NCBI RefSeq assembly: GCF_937915125.1
Contig: NZ_CALDMP010000075.1
Coordinates: 1 to 5,212, forward strand
Source of the DNA: an uncultured Ruminococcus sp.
GTDB taxonomy: Bacteria > Bacillota > Clostridia > Oscillospirales > Ruminococcaceae
Direction: 5' to 3'
Length of the DNA: 5,212 bases
Positions 1 to 5,212 of this stretch are shown here, one piece after another. The number at the start of each line of letters is the position of its first letter. Position 1 is the first letter of the stretch. The notes under the pieces were generated by a model, which was given only the letters and a program-made list of their open reading frames with translations, made no database searches and was not told the origin of the DNA. The translations under genes were made by a program, and so were the position numbers.

Positions 1-59
1 GGCGTAAAGATGCGCCGCAGATGACGGGTGAGCGGGTTTTTAGAGGTGACCTTATGCAT
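1..59 (-). CDS. N-terminal fragment of an unidentified protein downstream of mutS (cut by window edge)
   Basis: An open frame starts 26 bases after the mutS stop and runs off the left edge, so only 19 complete codons are visible. I chose the ATG at 57-59 because a GAGG ribosome binding site (68-71) lies 8 bases upstream. A further in-frame ATG at 78-80 would add seven residues but has only a weak upstream purine stretch. The visible peptide is strongly basic (Lys3, Lys7, Arg12, Arg15, Arg16, plus two His) and ends in Ile-Phe-Thr. This would suit the n-region of a signal peptide or membrane anchor, but the hydrophobic core, if any, lies outside the window. It does not resemble the MutL start, which normally reaches its conserved ATP-binding helix with AGEVVERP within about 30 residues. 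Function is unknown. Spacing and orientation say it belongs to the mutS operon. Confidence 0.6.
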   Translation of the reverse strand, partial: MHKVTSKNPLTRHLRRIFT

Positions 60-67
60 GCCTAACG

Positions 68-71
68 CCTC
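68..71 (-). promoter_or_regulatory. Ribosome binding site deciding the start of the gene after mutS
   Basis: On the minus strand GAGG sits 8 bases before the ATG at 57-59, with a second GAGGAA just upstream. This favours that ATG over the one at 78-80, which overlaps the purine-rich stretch itself. Confidence 0.5.
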
Positions 72-85
72 GTTCCTCATTCCAA

Positions 86-2707
86 TTACGACAGCATTGC
101 TGTCAGATCTGCCAGCAGTTCCCGGCATTCTGCATCGCTCAGCTCTGCCAGATGTGTCTTTTGCAGGGTGGCAATGACACGTTCCTGCTGCATGGCAGCG
201 AAGCTGATCTGTCCGGACTGGGCATGCTTCTCACCTGCACCCGATGCCGCCTGTGCCTCCATCTCTGCCAGCAGCTGTTTGGCACGCTTTACTACCTGAT
301 CCGGCAGACCGGCAAGCTTTGCTACGGCAATACCATAGCTGTCGTCCACGCCGCCGGGTACGATCTTCCGCAGAAAACGGATGGAGTCTCCGTGCTTCTT
401 CACGGCAACGCTGTAATTCTTCACGCCGTCGATTTCCTGTTCCAGATCGAGAAGTTCGTGATAATGGGTAGCAAATAAGGTCTTGCAGCCGATTTTCCGG
501 CTGCTGATGTATTCCGCAACAGCACGTGCAATGCTGACGCCATCCAACGTGGAAGTACCTCTTCCCACCTCGTCCAGAATGACAAGACTGTTCTTTGTGG
601 CATAGTTCAGGATATCCGAGACCTCTTTCATCTCCACCATAAAGGTACTCTGTCCGGCGGTCAGATCGTCCGATGCACCGATACGGGTAAAGATCTTGTC
701 CACCACGGATATTTTCGCATATTCCGCCGGCACAAAGGAACCGATCTGCGCCATAAGGGTAATCAGTGCCACCTGACGCATATATGTGGATTTACCAGCC
801 ATATTCGGTCCGGTGATCATGAGCATTCGCTGGGACTTGGTGTCCAGATAGGTATCATTGGGCACAAAGACTTCCTCGGTTAGCATACGTTCCACCACTG
901 GATGCCGTCCGGCAGTGATCTGGATGCTGCCGTCAACAGCGATCTCCGGCTTGGTATAATCGTTTTCCATGGCAACATTGGCAAAGGATGCAAGTACATC
1001 CACCTGTGCCACAGCTGCCGCCGTTTCCTGTACGCTTTTCAGCATTGCCCCCAGGCAATCCCGCACTTCGTTGAAGATACCCTCTTCCAGCCGGAGCACA
1101 CGATCCTTTGCGCCGAGAATCTCGTTTTCCACATTCTTCAGTTCTTCGGTAATAAACCGTTCGCTGTTGGCGAGAGTTTGCTTTCGGATATAATCCGAGG
1201 GGATCAGGTCGTAGTACGACCGTGTCACTTCCAGATAATAGCCGAACACTCGATTATAGCCGATCTTCAAGCCCTTGATGCCGGTACGATCCCGTTCCCG
1301 CTGCAGAATCTCGTCAATGATCTGGGTACCGCCGTTCATGATCTTCCGCTGACGATCCAGTTCCTCATGAAAGCCATCCCGGATAACGCCGCCGTCTTTC
1401 AAAGTAATGGGCGGATCATCCACAATGGCATTTTCCACCAGAGCCGCTGCACGTTCCAGGGGTGAGATCTGCTGTTCCAGGGACGAGATCAGCCGGGACG
1501 AGGACAGCTTCTGCAACTCCCCTTTCAGTGCCGGGAGCTGCTGTGCCGTCATGGACAGGGATTTCAGATCCCGGGGCGTTGCCTTCTGGTAGATCACACG
1601 TGTCATAAGGCGTTCCAGGTCATAAACGTTATCCAGTAGCGACCGGACTTCCATGAGTACCAGGCTATTCTTCACGAATGCCTCTACGGCATCCAGCCGT
1701 GCCATGATCTTCACCGGCTGTACCAGGGGCTGTTCCAGCCAGGTTTTCAGAAGACGCTTACCCATGGCAGTTCTGGCATCATCCAGCAGCCATAAGAGTG
1801 AGCCTTTCCGTTCCTTATTGCGGATGGTCTCTGTCAGTTCCAGATTCCGTCTAGCACCCAGATCCAGTCCCATTGCCGCTGCACTGTCGTTGACCTCAAT
1901 GGAAACAAACCGTGCAATATTCCGCTTCTGTGTCTCACGGATATAGTCCAGCATACCGCAGACAGCGCAGGCATCTGCACCGTCCTCCGAAATACCCAGC
2001 ATCTCCAGAGACGGCACGCCGAACTGCTGACAGATCAGTTCCCTGCCCTGTGTGAGATCAAAGCATACGTCATCCCGCAGGGAAACGGCGCATTGCAGGC
2101 GTACCTTGATGAAATCCATAACCGGTTTCAGAGACAGCGCCTGGGCATTCAAAACCAGTTCCGAAGGAGAATAGCGTGACAGGGTATCCATGACACGCAC
2201 CGTTAAATCGTTGGATTCCTGGGGGACGCACAGGGACATCTCTCCTGTGGAAAGATCGGCAAAGCACAGTGCACAGGAGCCGTCATTGCCGTAGTACATG
2301 GAGCACATATAGTTATTGGAATCGTCCTCCAGCATACTGCTCTCAATGACGGTACCCGGTGTCACAATGCGTACCACGTCACGTTCCACAAGCCCCTTGC
2401 TGAGGGCAGGATCCGTAAGCTGCTCACAGATGGCGATTTTATAACCCCGGTCTACCAGACGTTTCAGGTACAGTTCCACGCTGTGATAGGGCACGCCGCA
2501 CATGGGTGCACGTTCTTCCAGACCGCATTCCTTACTAGTCAGCGTCAGTTCCAGCTCCCGGGATACCTGAATGGCATCCTCGAAAAACATTTCGTAGAAG
2601 TCGCCCAGGCGGAAAAATACCACGCAGTCGCTGTACTTCTCTTTCATCTCTGCATACTGCCGCATTCCCGGCGACAGCTTTTCCTTGGGGATATCTGCCA
2701 GATTCAT
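86..2707 (-). CDS. mutS: DNA mismatch repair protein MutS
   Basis: MutS recognises base mismatches and small loops in newly replicated DNA and, as an ATP-driven sliding clamp, recruits MutL. At 873 residues it has normal MutS1 length and is complete. The mismatch-reading motif Phe-Tyr-Glu is at 37-39 within RLGDFYEMFF. The connector, lever and clamp regions follow (about 130-580). The ATPase domain has Walker A GPNMAGKST at 633-641, the signature STFMVEM at 687-693, Walker B LVILDE at 708-713 and the ATHYHEL loop at about 746-752. A helix-turn-helix dimerisation segment (about 785-820) is followed by a short linker with QISFA at 833-837, which resembles the QLSFF beta-clamp-binding motif known in Bacillus MutS. 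The ATG at 2705-2707 is preceded by GAGGTGA at good spacing and gives the usual short N-terminus. It lies 35 bases after the YlbF-family gene, in the same operon. I see no frameshift or missing catalytic residue. Confidence 0.98.
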   Translation of the reverse strand: MNLADIPKEKLSPGMRQYAEMKEKYSDCVVFFRLGDFYEMFFEDAIQVSRELELTLTSKECGLEERAPMCGVPYHSVELYLKRLVDRGYKIAICEQLTDPALSKGLVERDVVRIVTPGTVIESSMLEDDSNNYMCSMYYGNDGSCALCFADLSTGEMSLCVPQESNDLTVRVMDTLSRYSPSELVLNAQALSLKPVMDFIKVRLQCAVSLRDDVCFDLTQGRELICQQFGVPSLEMLGISEDGADACAVCGMLDYIRETQKRNIARFVSIEVNDSAAAMGLDLGARRNLELTETIRNKERKGSLLWLLDDARTAMGKRLLKTWLEQPLVQPVKIMARLDAVEAFVKNSLVLMEVRSLLDNVYDLERLMTRVIYQKATPRDLKSLSMTAQQLPALKGELQKLSSSRLISSLEQQISPLERAAALVENAIVDDPPITLKDGGVIRDGFHEELDRQRKIMNGGTQIIDEILQRERDRTGIKGLKIGYNRVFGYYLEVTRSYYDLIPSDYIRKQTLANSERFITEELKNVENEILGAKDRVLRLEEGIFNEVRDCLGAMLKSVQETAAAVAQVDVLASFANVAMENDYTKPEIAVDGSIQITAGRHPVVERMLTEEVFVPNDTYLDTKSQRMLMITGPNMAGKSTYMRQVALITLMAQIGSFVPAEYAKISVVDKIFTRIGASDDLTAGQSTFMVEMKEVSDILNYATKNSLVILDEVGRGTSTLDGVSIARAVAEYISSRKIGCKTLFATHYHELLDLEQEIDGVKNYSVAVKKHGDSIRFLRKIVPGGVDDSYGIAVAKLAGLPDQVVKRAKQLLAEMEAQAASGAGEKHAQSGQISFAAMQQERVIATLQKTHLAELSDAECRELLADLTAMLS

Positions 2708-2712
2708 GCTTT

Positions 2713-2719
2713 CACCTCA
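2713..2719 (-). promoter_or_regulatory. mutS ribosome binding site
   Basis: On the minus strand GAGGTGA lies 5 bases before the mutS ATG, with a second purine-rich AAGGAGA further upstream. It lies in the 35-base gap after the YlbF-family gene, so mutS is translated independently of that gene. Confidence 0.7.
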
Positions 2720-2742
2720 TCTCCTTGCTGTATGGACGTATC

Positions 2743-3159
2743 TCAGTGACAGCCGCCGCAGGATGCGCAGTTCCCGGTACAATTGGACAGATCCGGGTGA
2801 CAGGTATCAGGATCCTCGCCGTTGGCGCAGAGTGTCAGGATCAGATCCACCTCCTGCATCATGGCATCCATTGCCTCTTTTGCCGCCTGAAATGCAGCCA
2901 TGTGGGGATTTCCCACGATACGGTCATAGATCTCCTGCACCTGTGCTTCCAGCTGCTGCATCTTTGCATTGTCCCGCTGATCGTCAGGCTTTTCCATTTC
3001 GTGCTGGTAGGACATACGCTTCAGGTTGAATGCCTGGATATCCCCCTGCAACGCCTCGTCACCGTCATTTGCCGCCTTTGCTGCGTGATATGCTGTATAG
3101 CGTGGGTCAGCCTGAATCGCCTTTCCCAGATTGCGTACTGCTTCTTCAACTGCATTCAT
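2743..3159 (-). CDS. YlbF/YmcA-family protein with a six-cysteine C-terminal tail
   Basis: The product is 138 residues, small, helical and cytoplasmic, with no signal peptide or membrane segment. Residues about 3-110 match the Com_YlbF type: heptad-like helices with the YHAAKAAND and FQAAKEAMDAMMQEV segments typical of the family, where a residue pattern such as NPhMaaFqaAke recurs. In B. subtilis the homologues YmcA (RicA) and YlbF (RicF) act with YaaT (RicT) in an Fe-S-containing complex that adjusts RNase Y-dependent mRNA processing and affects competence, sporulation and biofilms. The gene position, directly after miaB and before mutS, matches that of ymcA. The last 28 residues hold Cys111, 120, 127, 131, 134 and 137 and end in His138, a spacing suited to metal or Fe-S binding. 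The ATG overlaps the miaB TGA (ATGA), so translation is probably coupled. Whether it is closer to YlbF or YmcA cannot be settled by eye. Exact function in this organism is inferred. Confidence 0.88.
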   Translation of the reverse strand: MNAVEEAVRNLGKAIQADPRYTAYHAAKAANDGDEALQGDIQAFNLKRMSYQHEMEKPDDQRDNAKMQQLEAQVQEIYDRIVGNPHMAAFQAAKEAMDAMMQEVDLILTLCANGEDPDTCHPDLSNCTGNCASCGGCH

Positions 3160-4571
3160 GATAGCTCCTCCTCTGCTGCCAAAACGCCTTCTACTGCCCA
3201 GTTTCGGGCATCGGTCACCCGGACATCCACAAACTGTCCGATGAGGGACGGGTCACCGGGAAATTCCGCAATAATAAACGCCTTGTCCTTTCCCATGAGA
3301 TAGCCCTTCCGCTTGCTCTCACCCTCCACCAGAACACGGAGTGTCCTGCCGACAAACCGCTTGTAATGTTCCGTGGCGATCTCCCGCTGGAGTGCCAGCA
3401 GGCGTTCCATCCGCTGCCGCTTTTCGGCATCGGGTGTATGGTCGACGATCTCCGCCGCCTTTGTGCCCCGGCGTTTGGAATAAATAAACGTATAAAGATT
3501 ATCATACTGCACCCGGCGCACCAAATCCAGTGTGCCCTGAAAATCTGCTTCTGATTCGTTGGGGAATCCCACGATCAAATCCGTGGTCAGGGAAAAATCC
3601 GGGTCACGCTGCCGGAGATACTCCACAATTTCCAGATACTGTGTCACAGTGTACCGCCGGTTCATCTGTGCCAGAACAGCATCGCTGCCGCACTGTACCG
3701 GCAGGTGGAGATGGCGTCCGATCTTCTCACCGCTCAGGATAGTATCCAGCAGCTCCGGCGTAGCATCCTTCGGGTGGGAGGACAGGAACCGCACCACGAA
3801 TTCGCCGGGGATCTCGTCGATCTGCCGCAGCAGTGACGCAAAGGAAACAGGCTCCTCCAGATCCTTGCCGTAGGAGTTGACATTCTGTCCCAGAAGCATG
3901 ATCTCCTTATAGCCGTCCTGCACCAGCTGGCGTACTTCCTCCAGAATCTGCTCCGGTTTCCGGCTGCGTTCCCGCCCTCTCACGTAGGGCACGATGCAGT
4001 AGGTGCAGAAGTTATTGCAGCCGAACATGACGGGAACAGCTGCCTTGAAGGGATGTTCCCGGGATGGAACAATGCCCTCATACATAGCGTCATATTCCCC
4101 TATATCGCAGGCGAATTTCTTCCCCTGAAAATGTTCCAGCAGAAGCTGGGGAAACCGGCTCAGGGACGCTGTGCCGAATACGATATCCACAAAGGGATAG
4201 TGGGTGCGGACGAATTCCGCTGTGTGTTCCTCCGAAGCCATACAGCCGCAGAGTACCAGAATGAGATGGGGATTTTTTGTCTTGTACTGTTTGATATTGC
4301 CCAGAATGCCATAGACCCGATCCTCGGCACTCTCCCGCACAGCGCAGGTGTTGAACAGGATCAGGTCGGCATCCTCGTAGGAATCCGTCAGGGTGAAGCC
4401 CAGTCCGGTCAGCATCCCCCGGATCCGTTCGCCGTCAGACACATTGAGCTGACAGCCGAAGCTGTGCACATGGGCACGCACCACAGTCCGATCTGCAAAG
4501 AGATAGGACTGAATCTGACGGCGCAGTGCATCCGATACAGCTGCTGAAACACGATCGTTCTGACGTTCCAT
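3156..4571 (-). CDS. miaB: tRNA-2-methylthio-N6-dimethylallyladenosine synthase MiaB
   Basis: MiaB is a radical-SAM methylthiotransferase that inserts a methylthio group at C2 of i6A37 in tRNAs reading UNN codons, giving ms2i6A and steadying codon-anticodon pairing. The 471-residue protein has the three expected parts. The N-terminal UPF0004 domain (about 30-150) carries the auxiliary-cluster cysteines Cys40 (SFGCQLN), Cys76 (FNTCAVRE) and Cys110 (LCGCMA), with the spacing known for MiaB. The radical-SAM core has the C-x3-C-x2-C motif at Cys185, Cys189 and Cys192, followed by the family motif PYVRGRERSR. A C-terminal TRAM domain (about 403-466) is expected to bind tRNA. PYVRGRERSR and RRYTV after the QCGSD loop favour MiaB over RimO or MtaB. 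About 30 residues precede the first motif, a shorter version of the extension seen in Bacillus. The start is supported by GGAGAAG 7 bases upstream. It is the first gene of the operon. One oddity is Cys294 in a loop that usually reads QSGS. Confidence 0.96.
   Translation of the reverse strand: MERQNDRVSAAVSDALRRQIQSYLFADRTVVRAHVHSFGCQLNVSDGERIRGMLTGLGFTLTDSYEDADLILFNTCAVRESAEDRVYGILGNIKQYKTKNPHLILVLCGCMASEEHTAEFVRTHYPFVDIVFGTASLSRFPQLLLEHFQGKKFACDIGEYDAMYEGIVPSREHPFKAAVPVMFGCNNFCTYCIVPYVRGRERSRKPEQILEEVRQLVQDGYKEIMLLGQNVNSYGKDLEEPVSFASLLRQIDEIPGEFVVRFLSSHPKDATPELLDTILSGEKIGRHLHLPVQCGSDAVLAQMNRRYTVTQYLEIVEYLRQRDPDFSLTTDLIVGFPNESEADFQGTLDLVRRVQYDNLYTFIYSKRRGTKAAEIVDHTPDAEKRQRMERLLALQREIATEHYKRFVGRTLRVLVEGESKRKGYLMGKDKAFIIAEFPGDPSLIGQFVDVRVTDARNWAVEGVLAAEEELS
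3165..3172 (-). promoter_or_regulatory. Strong ribosome binding site inside the end of miaB for the YlbF-family gene
   Basis: On the minus strand AGGAGGAG ends 5 bases before the ATG at 3157-3159. The bases are the last sense codons of miaB (Glu-Glu-Leu-Ser), so the ribosome site is wholly inside the upstream gene and the stop and start share an ATGA. This fixes the start and implies coupled translation. Confidence 0.85.
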
Positions 4572-4578
4572 AAAAACA

Positions 4579-4585
4579 CTTCTCC
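4579..4585 (-). promoter_or_regulatory. miaB ribosome binding site
   Basis: On the minus strand GGAGAAG lies 7 bases before the ATG at 4569-4571. No other in-frame start upstream has comparable support, so it sets the miaB start. Confidence 0.75.
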
Positions 4586-4599
4586 ATTTCTGTTTTCAC

Positions 4600-4615
4600 A
4601 GGACTTTACCGTCCT
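4600..4615 (-). promoter_or_regulatory. Small inverted repeat in the miaB leader
   Basis: AGGAC and GTCCT form perfect 5-base arms around a 6-base loop, between the predicted transcription start (about 4633) and the miaB ribosome binding site. It could be a weak leader hairpin or an operator half-site pair. The stem is short, there is no run of T after it on the minus strand, and chance is a fair explanation. Confidence 0.3.
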
Positions 4616-4639
4616 CTGAAAAATGACATTACATGTTTT

Positions 4640-4668
4640 ATTATAACACAGTTCGCCGCTGTTTGCAA
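4640..4668 (-). promoter_or_regulatory. Probable sigma-A promoter of the miaB-ylbF-mutS operon
   Basis: On the minus strand a perfect TATAAT -10 box (4640-4645) is separated by exactly 17 bases (4646-4662) from TTGCAA (4663-4668), which matches four of six -35 consensus bases. A seven-A tract (4672-4678) just upstream sits where an UP element would contact the polymerase alpha subunits. The expected transcription start is near 4633, giving a leader of about 60 bases before miaB. No strong promoter was noticed in the short gaps between the operon genes. Confidence 0.8.
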
Positions 4669-4755
4669 GGATTTTTTTGCAGAAACCACAGAAACCATTT
4701 TTATGATGGGGTGCAAGATTCTGGGGAATCCATTTGTACGGAATTCGTGGTGGTC

Positions 4756-4883
4756 TGTAGGGTGCGATGCCCACATCACACCGTTTTTCTGTTGGATTCG
4801 GTTACAGGCACAATCATGTCTTGGGATATGCGATGGGATATTTTCGTGGAGAACACAGCGGGCGGATGATATCCGCCCCTACA
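4756..4883. repeat. MITE-like intergenic repeat with inverted TGTAGGG termini
   Basis: The segment begins with TGTAGGG and ends with CCCTACA, a perfect 7-base terminal inversion. Each end also folds by itself. The left end has arms GGTGCGATG and CATCACACC around CCCA (4761-4782, one mismatched pair). The right end has perfect 8-base arms GGGCGGAT and ATCCGCCC around GAT (4860-4878). The core between them (4783-4859) encodes nothing evident and contains TGGGATAT twice, 12 bases apart (4822-4829 and 4834-4841). Palindromes of the GTAGGGGCGG type are common, from general knowledge, as dispersed intergenic repeats in Ruminococcus and related Clostridia. There is no obvious target-site duplication at the borders and no transposase. 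The limits are my reading of the terminal inversion, and the true unit could be larger or be two independent palindromic repeats. Confidence 0.65.
4761..4788 (+). terminator. Terminator-like hairpin at the left end of the repeat
   Basis: Read on the plus strand, the 9-base stem with one mismatch (4761-4782) is followed by G and then five T (4784-4788), the form of a factor-independent terminator. No plus-strand gene precedes it, so it may be only a property of the repeat. It might also block transcription towards the small minus-strand ORF from the left. Confidence 0.3.
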
Positions 4884-4902
4884 GTTTTCCTTACATTTTC
4901 CC

Positions 4903-5073
4903 TCACCTATCCTGCTTTTCAGAAAACTTCCAGATAATTTTCACGGTCCAATCACAATGGGCTGATATACTACACCCATACTCATTTGAAGCAATTGTTT
5001 CACATGAATACATTCTTCTTACCGCTTCTTCGGAAGAAGCGGACCAACCATACCGTACAGATTTTTCCGGCAT
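4903..5073 (-). CDS. Possible small protein of 56 residues, unrecognised
   Basis: An ATG at 5071-5073 follows a strong GGGAGGG site (5081-5087; GGAGG to ATG spacing 8 bases), and the frame closes with TGA 19 bases before the repeat at 4756-4883. The predicted peptide is hydrophilic, with three cysteines (24, 34, 40), three tryptophans (10, 42, 48) and a basic tail ending EKQDR. It has no signal peptide, membrane segment or motif that I recognise. The frame stays open upstream to an ATG at 5152-5154, but that start has no ribosome site. Codon use is more A/T-rich at third positions than in mutS or miaB, so this could be an acquired small gene, a decayed fragment, or chance. The overlapping frame 5000-5206 starts with GTG and has no clear ribosome site, and looks worse. 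Only the ribosome site argues for reality. Confidence 0.3.
   Translation of the reverse strand: MPEKSVRYGWSASSEEAVRRMYSCETIASNEYGCSISAHCDWTVKIIWKFSEKQDR
5022..5042. repeat. Perfect inverted repeat, 10-base arms around one base
   Basis: CCGCTTCTTC (5022-5031) and GAAGAAGCGG (5033-5042) are exact reverse complements around a single G. As RNA it could make a 9-pair stem with a three-base loop or 8 pairs with a five-base loop. As DNA it has the form of a dyad operator. There is no T-run on either side, so it is not a standard terminator. It falls inside the possible small ORF, where it encodes Ala-Ser-Ser-Glu-Glu-Ala. Confidence 0.6.
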
Positions 5074-5108
5074 GTCTTTTCCCTCCCGCTCCTTTTGTAT
5101 TGCCCCAG

Positions 5109-5127
5109 CCGGCAGCAATTTTGCCGG
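5109..5127. repeat. Short hairpin with CCGGCA arms
   Basis: CCGGCA (5109-5114) and TGCCGG (5122-5127) are perfect 6-base arms around GCAATTT. On the minus strand it lies upstream of the ribosome site of the possible 56-residue ORF, in what would be its leader. No T-run follows on either strand. Confidence 0.4.
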
Positions 5128-5148
5128 GAACTGTACGTTTTCTATAAA
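5121..5148 (+). promoter_or_regulatory. Weak candidate promoter pointing out of the right edge
   Basis: TTGCCG (5121-5126, four of six -35 matches) and TATAAA (5143-5148, five of six -10 matches) are spaced 16 bases apart on the plus strand. It would drive a divergent gene beyond the window. The -35 overlaps the CCGGCA hairpin. Such matches occur by chance in AT-rich intergenic DNA. Confidence 0.2.
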
Positions 5149-5212
5149 GGGCATTTCTAAATACTCCGAACCCGTCAGATGTGGTGCAGATTTGCGACAG
5201 ATTCACTTGCGG

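Larger units (their letters stand above)
4669..5212. other. Intergenic region without a confident gene
   Basis: This 544-base stretch upstream of the miaB promoter holds no recognisable protein family, tRNA or rRNA. What can be seen is a short AGAAACCA direct repeat (4681-4688 and 4690-4697), a 128-base inverted-terminus repeat (4756-4883), a possible 56-residue ORF on the minus strand (4903-5073), a perfect 10-base-arm inverted repeat inside that ORF, and a 6-base-arm hairpin at 5109-5127. Base and codon composition is more AT-rich than in the three operon genes. An open reading frame also persists on the plus strand to the right edge from about 4880, but it has no ribosome binding site and no family resemblance. 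Confidence 0.7.

Noticed and set aside
902..1465. A 187-codon open frame on the plus strand opposite mutS
   Set aside because: It lies entirely within the well-supported mutS gene on the other strand, has no ribosome binding site or family resemblance, and is explained as an antisense shadow.
2725..3303. A 192-codon plus-strand frame with hydrophobic, cysteine-rich content opposite the YlbF-family gene
   Set aside because: It spans the antisense of two real genes and their overlap. Its composition follows from the reverse complement of those codons and no protein motif is recognisable.
4053..4547. A 164-codon plus-strand frame opposite the miaB N-terminus
   Set aside because: It is antisense to the conserved miaB motifs, without its own ribosome site.
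4681..4697. Two copies of AGAAACCA, 9 bases apart, as a start of a CRISPR-like or iteron array
   Set aside because: Only two short copies exist, with no further units or regular spacers.
4717..4730. GATTC and GAATC arms around TGGG as a possible terminator or operator
   Set aside because: A 5-base stem without a T-run is expected often by chance.
4409..4774. A minus-strand 121-codon frame crossing the miaB promoter and start
   Set aside because: It overlaps miaB in another frame, runs through the predicted promoter, and begins inside the repeat. No coding signal is evident.
5163..5180. GGGTTCGGAG on the minus strand as a possible tRNA T-loop
   Set aside because: The flanking bases cannot form the 5-pair T-stem, and no acceptor stem, D-arm or anticodon arm can be found around it.

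Overview
The window carries a compact, co-directional minus-strand gene block, read from right to left: miaB (tRNA methylthiotransferase), a YlbF/YmcA-family protein with a cysteine-rich tail, mutS (mismatch recognition ATPase), and the first 19 codons of a further gene that runs off the left edge. The order miaB, ylbF/ymcA-like, mutS is a well-known Firmicutes arrangement (in Bacillus subtilis ymcB-ymcA-cotE-mutS-mutL). The moderate-to-high GC content of the genes, strong AGGAGG-type ribosome binding sites, the absence of a cotE-like gene between ylbF and mutS, and a GTAGGGGCGG-type palindromic intergenic repeat suggest an anaerobic gut Firmicute of the Clostridia, most likely Ruminococcus or a relative in the Oscillospiraceae. 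The family-level assignment is inference.

Layout: 1-59 is the start of an unidentified gene whose N-terminus does not look like MutL. 86-2707 is a full-length mutS. 2743-3159 is the ylbF-family gene. 3156-4571 is a full-length miaB whose stop overlaps the ylbF start in an ATGA. 4572-4668 holds the miaB leader and a very good sigma-A-type promoter (perfect -10, 17-base spacer, A-tract upstream) that probably drives the whole operon. 4669-5212 has no confident gene. It contains a 128-base MITE-like repeat with inverted TGTAGGG ends, each end folding into its own hairpin (4756-4883), a possible 56-codon small gene with a good ribosome binding site (4903-5073), a perfect inverted repeat (5022-5042) and a second short hairpin (5109-5127).

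Functionally the block combines tRNA modification (MiaB converts i6A37 to ms2i6A37), a probable Fe-S-binding RNA-processing or developmental cofactor (YlbF/YmcA family) and DNA mismatch repair (MutS). Gaps between genes are -4, 35 and 26 bases with no terminator seen between them, so they are probably co-transcribed. Most of this is ordinary core genome. The parts worth a second look are the six-cysteine tail of the YlbF-family protein, the gene that replaces mutL after mutS, and the upstream intergenic region with its repeat and unrecognised small ORF. I do not see evidence for a new defence or mobile system here.
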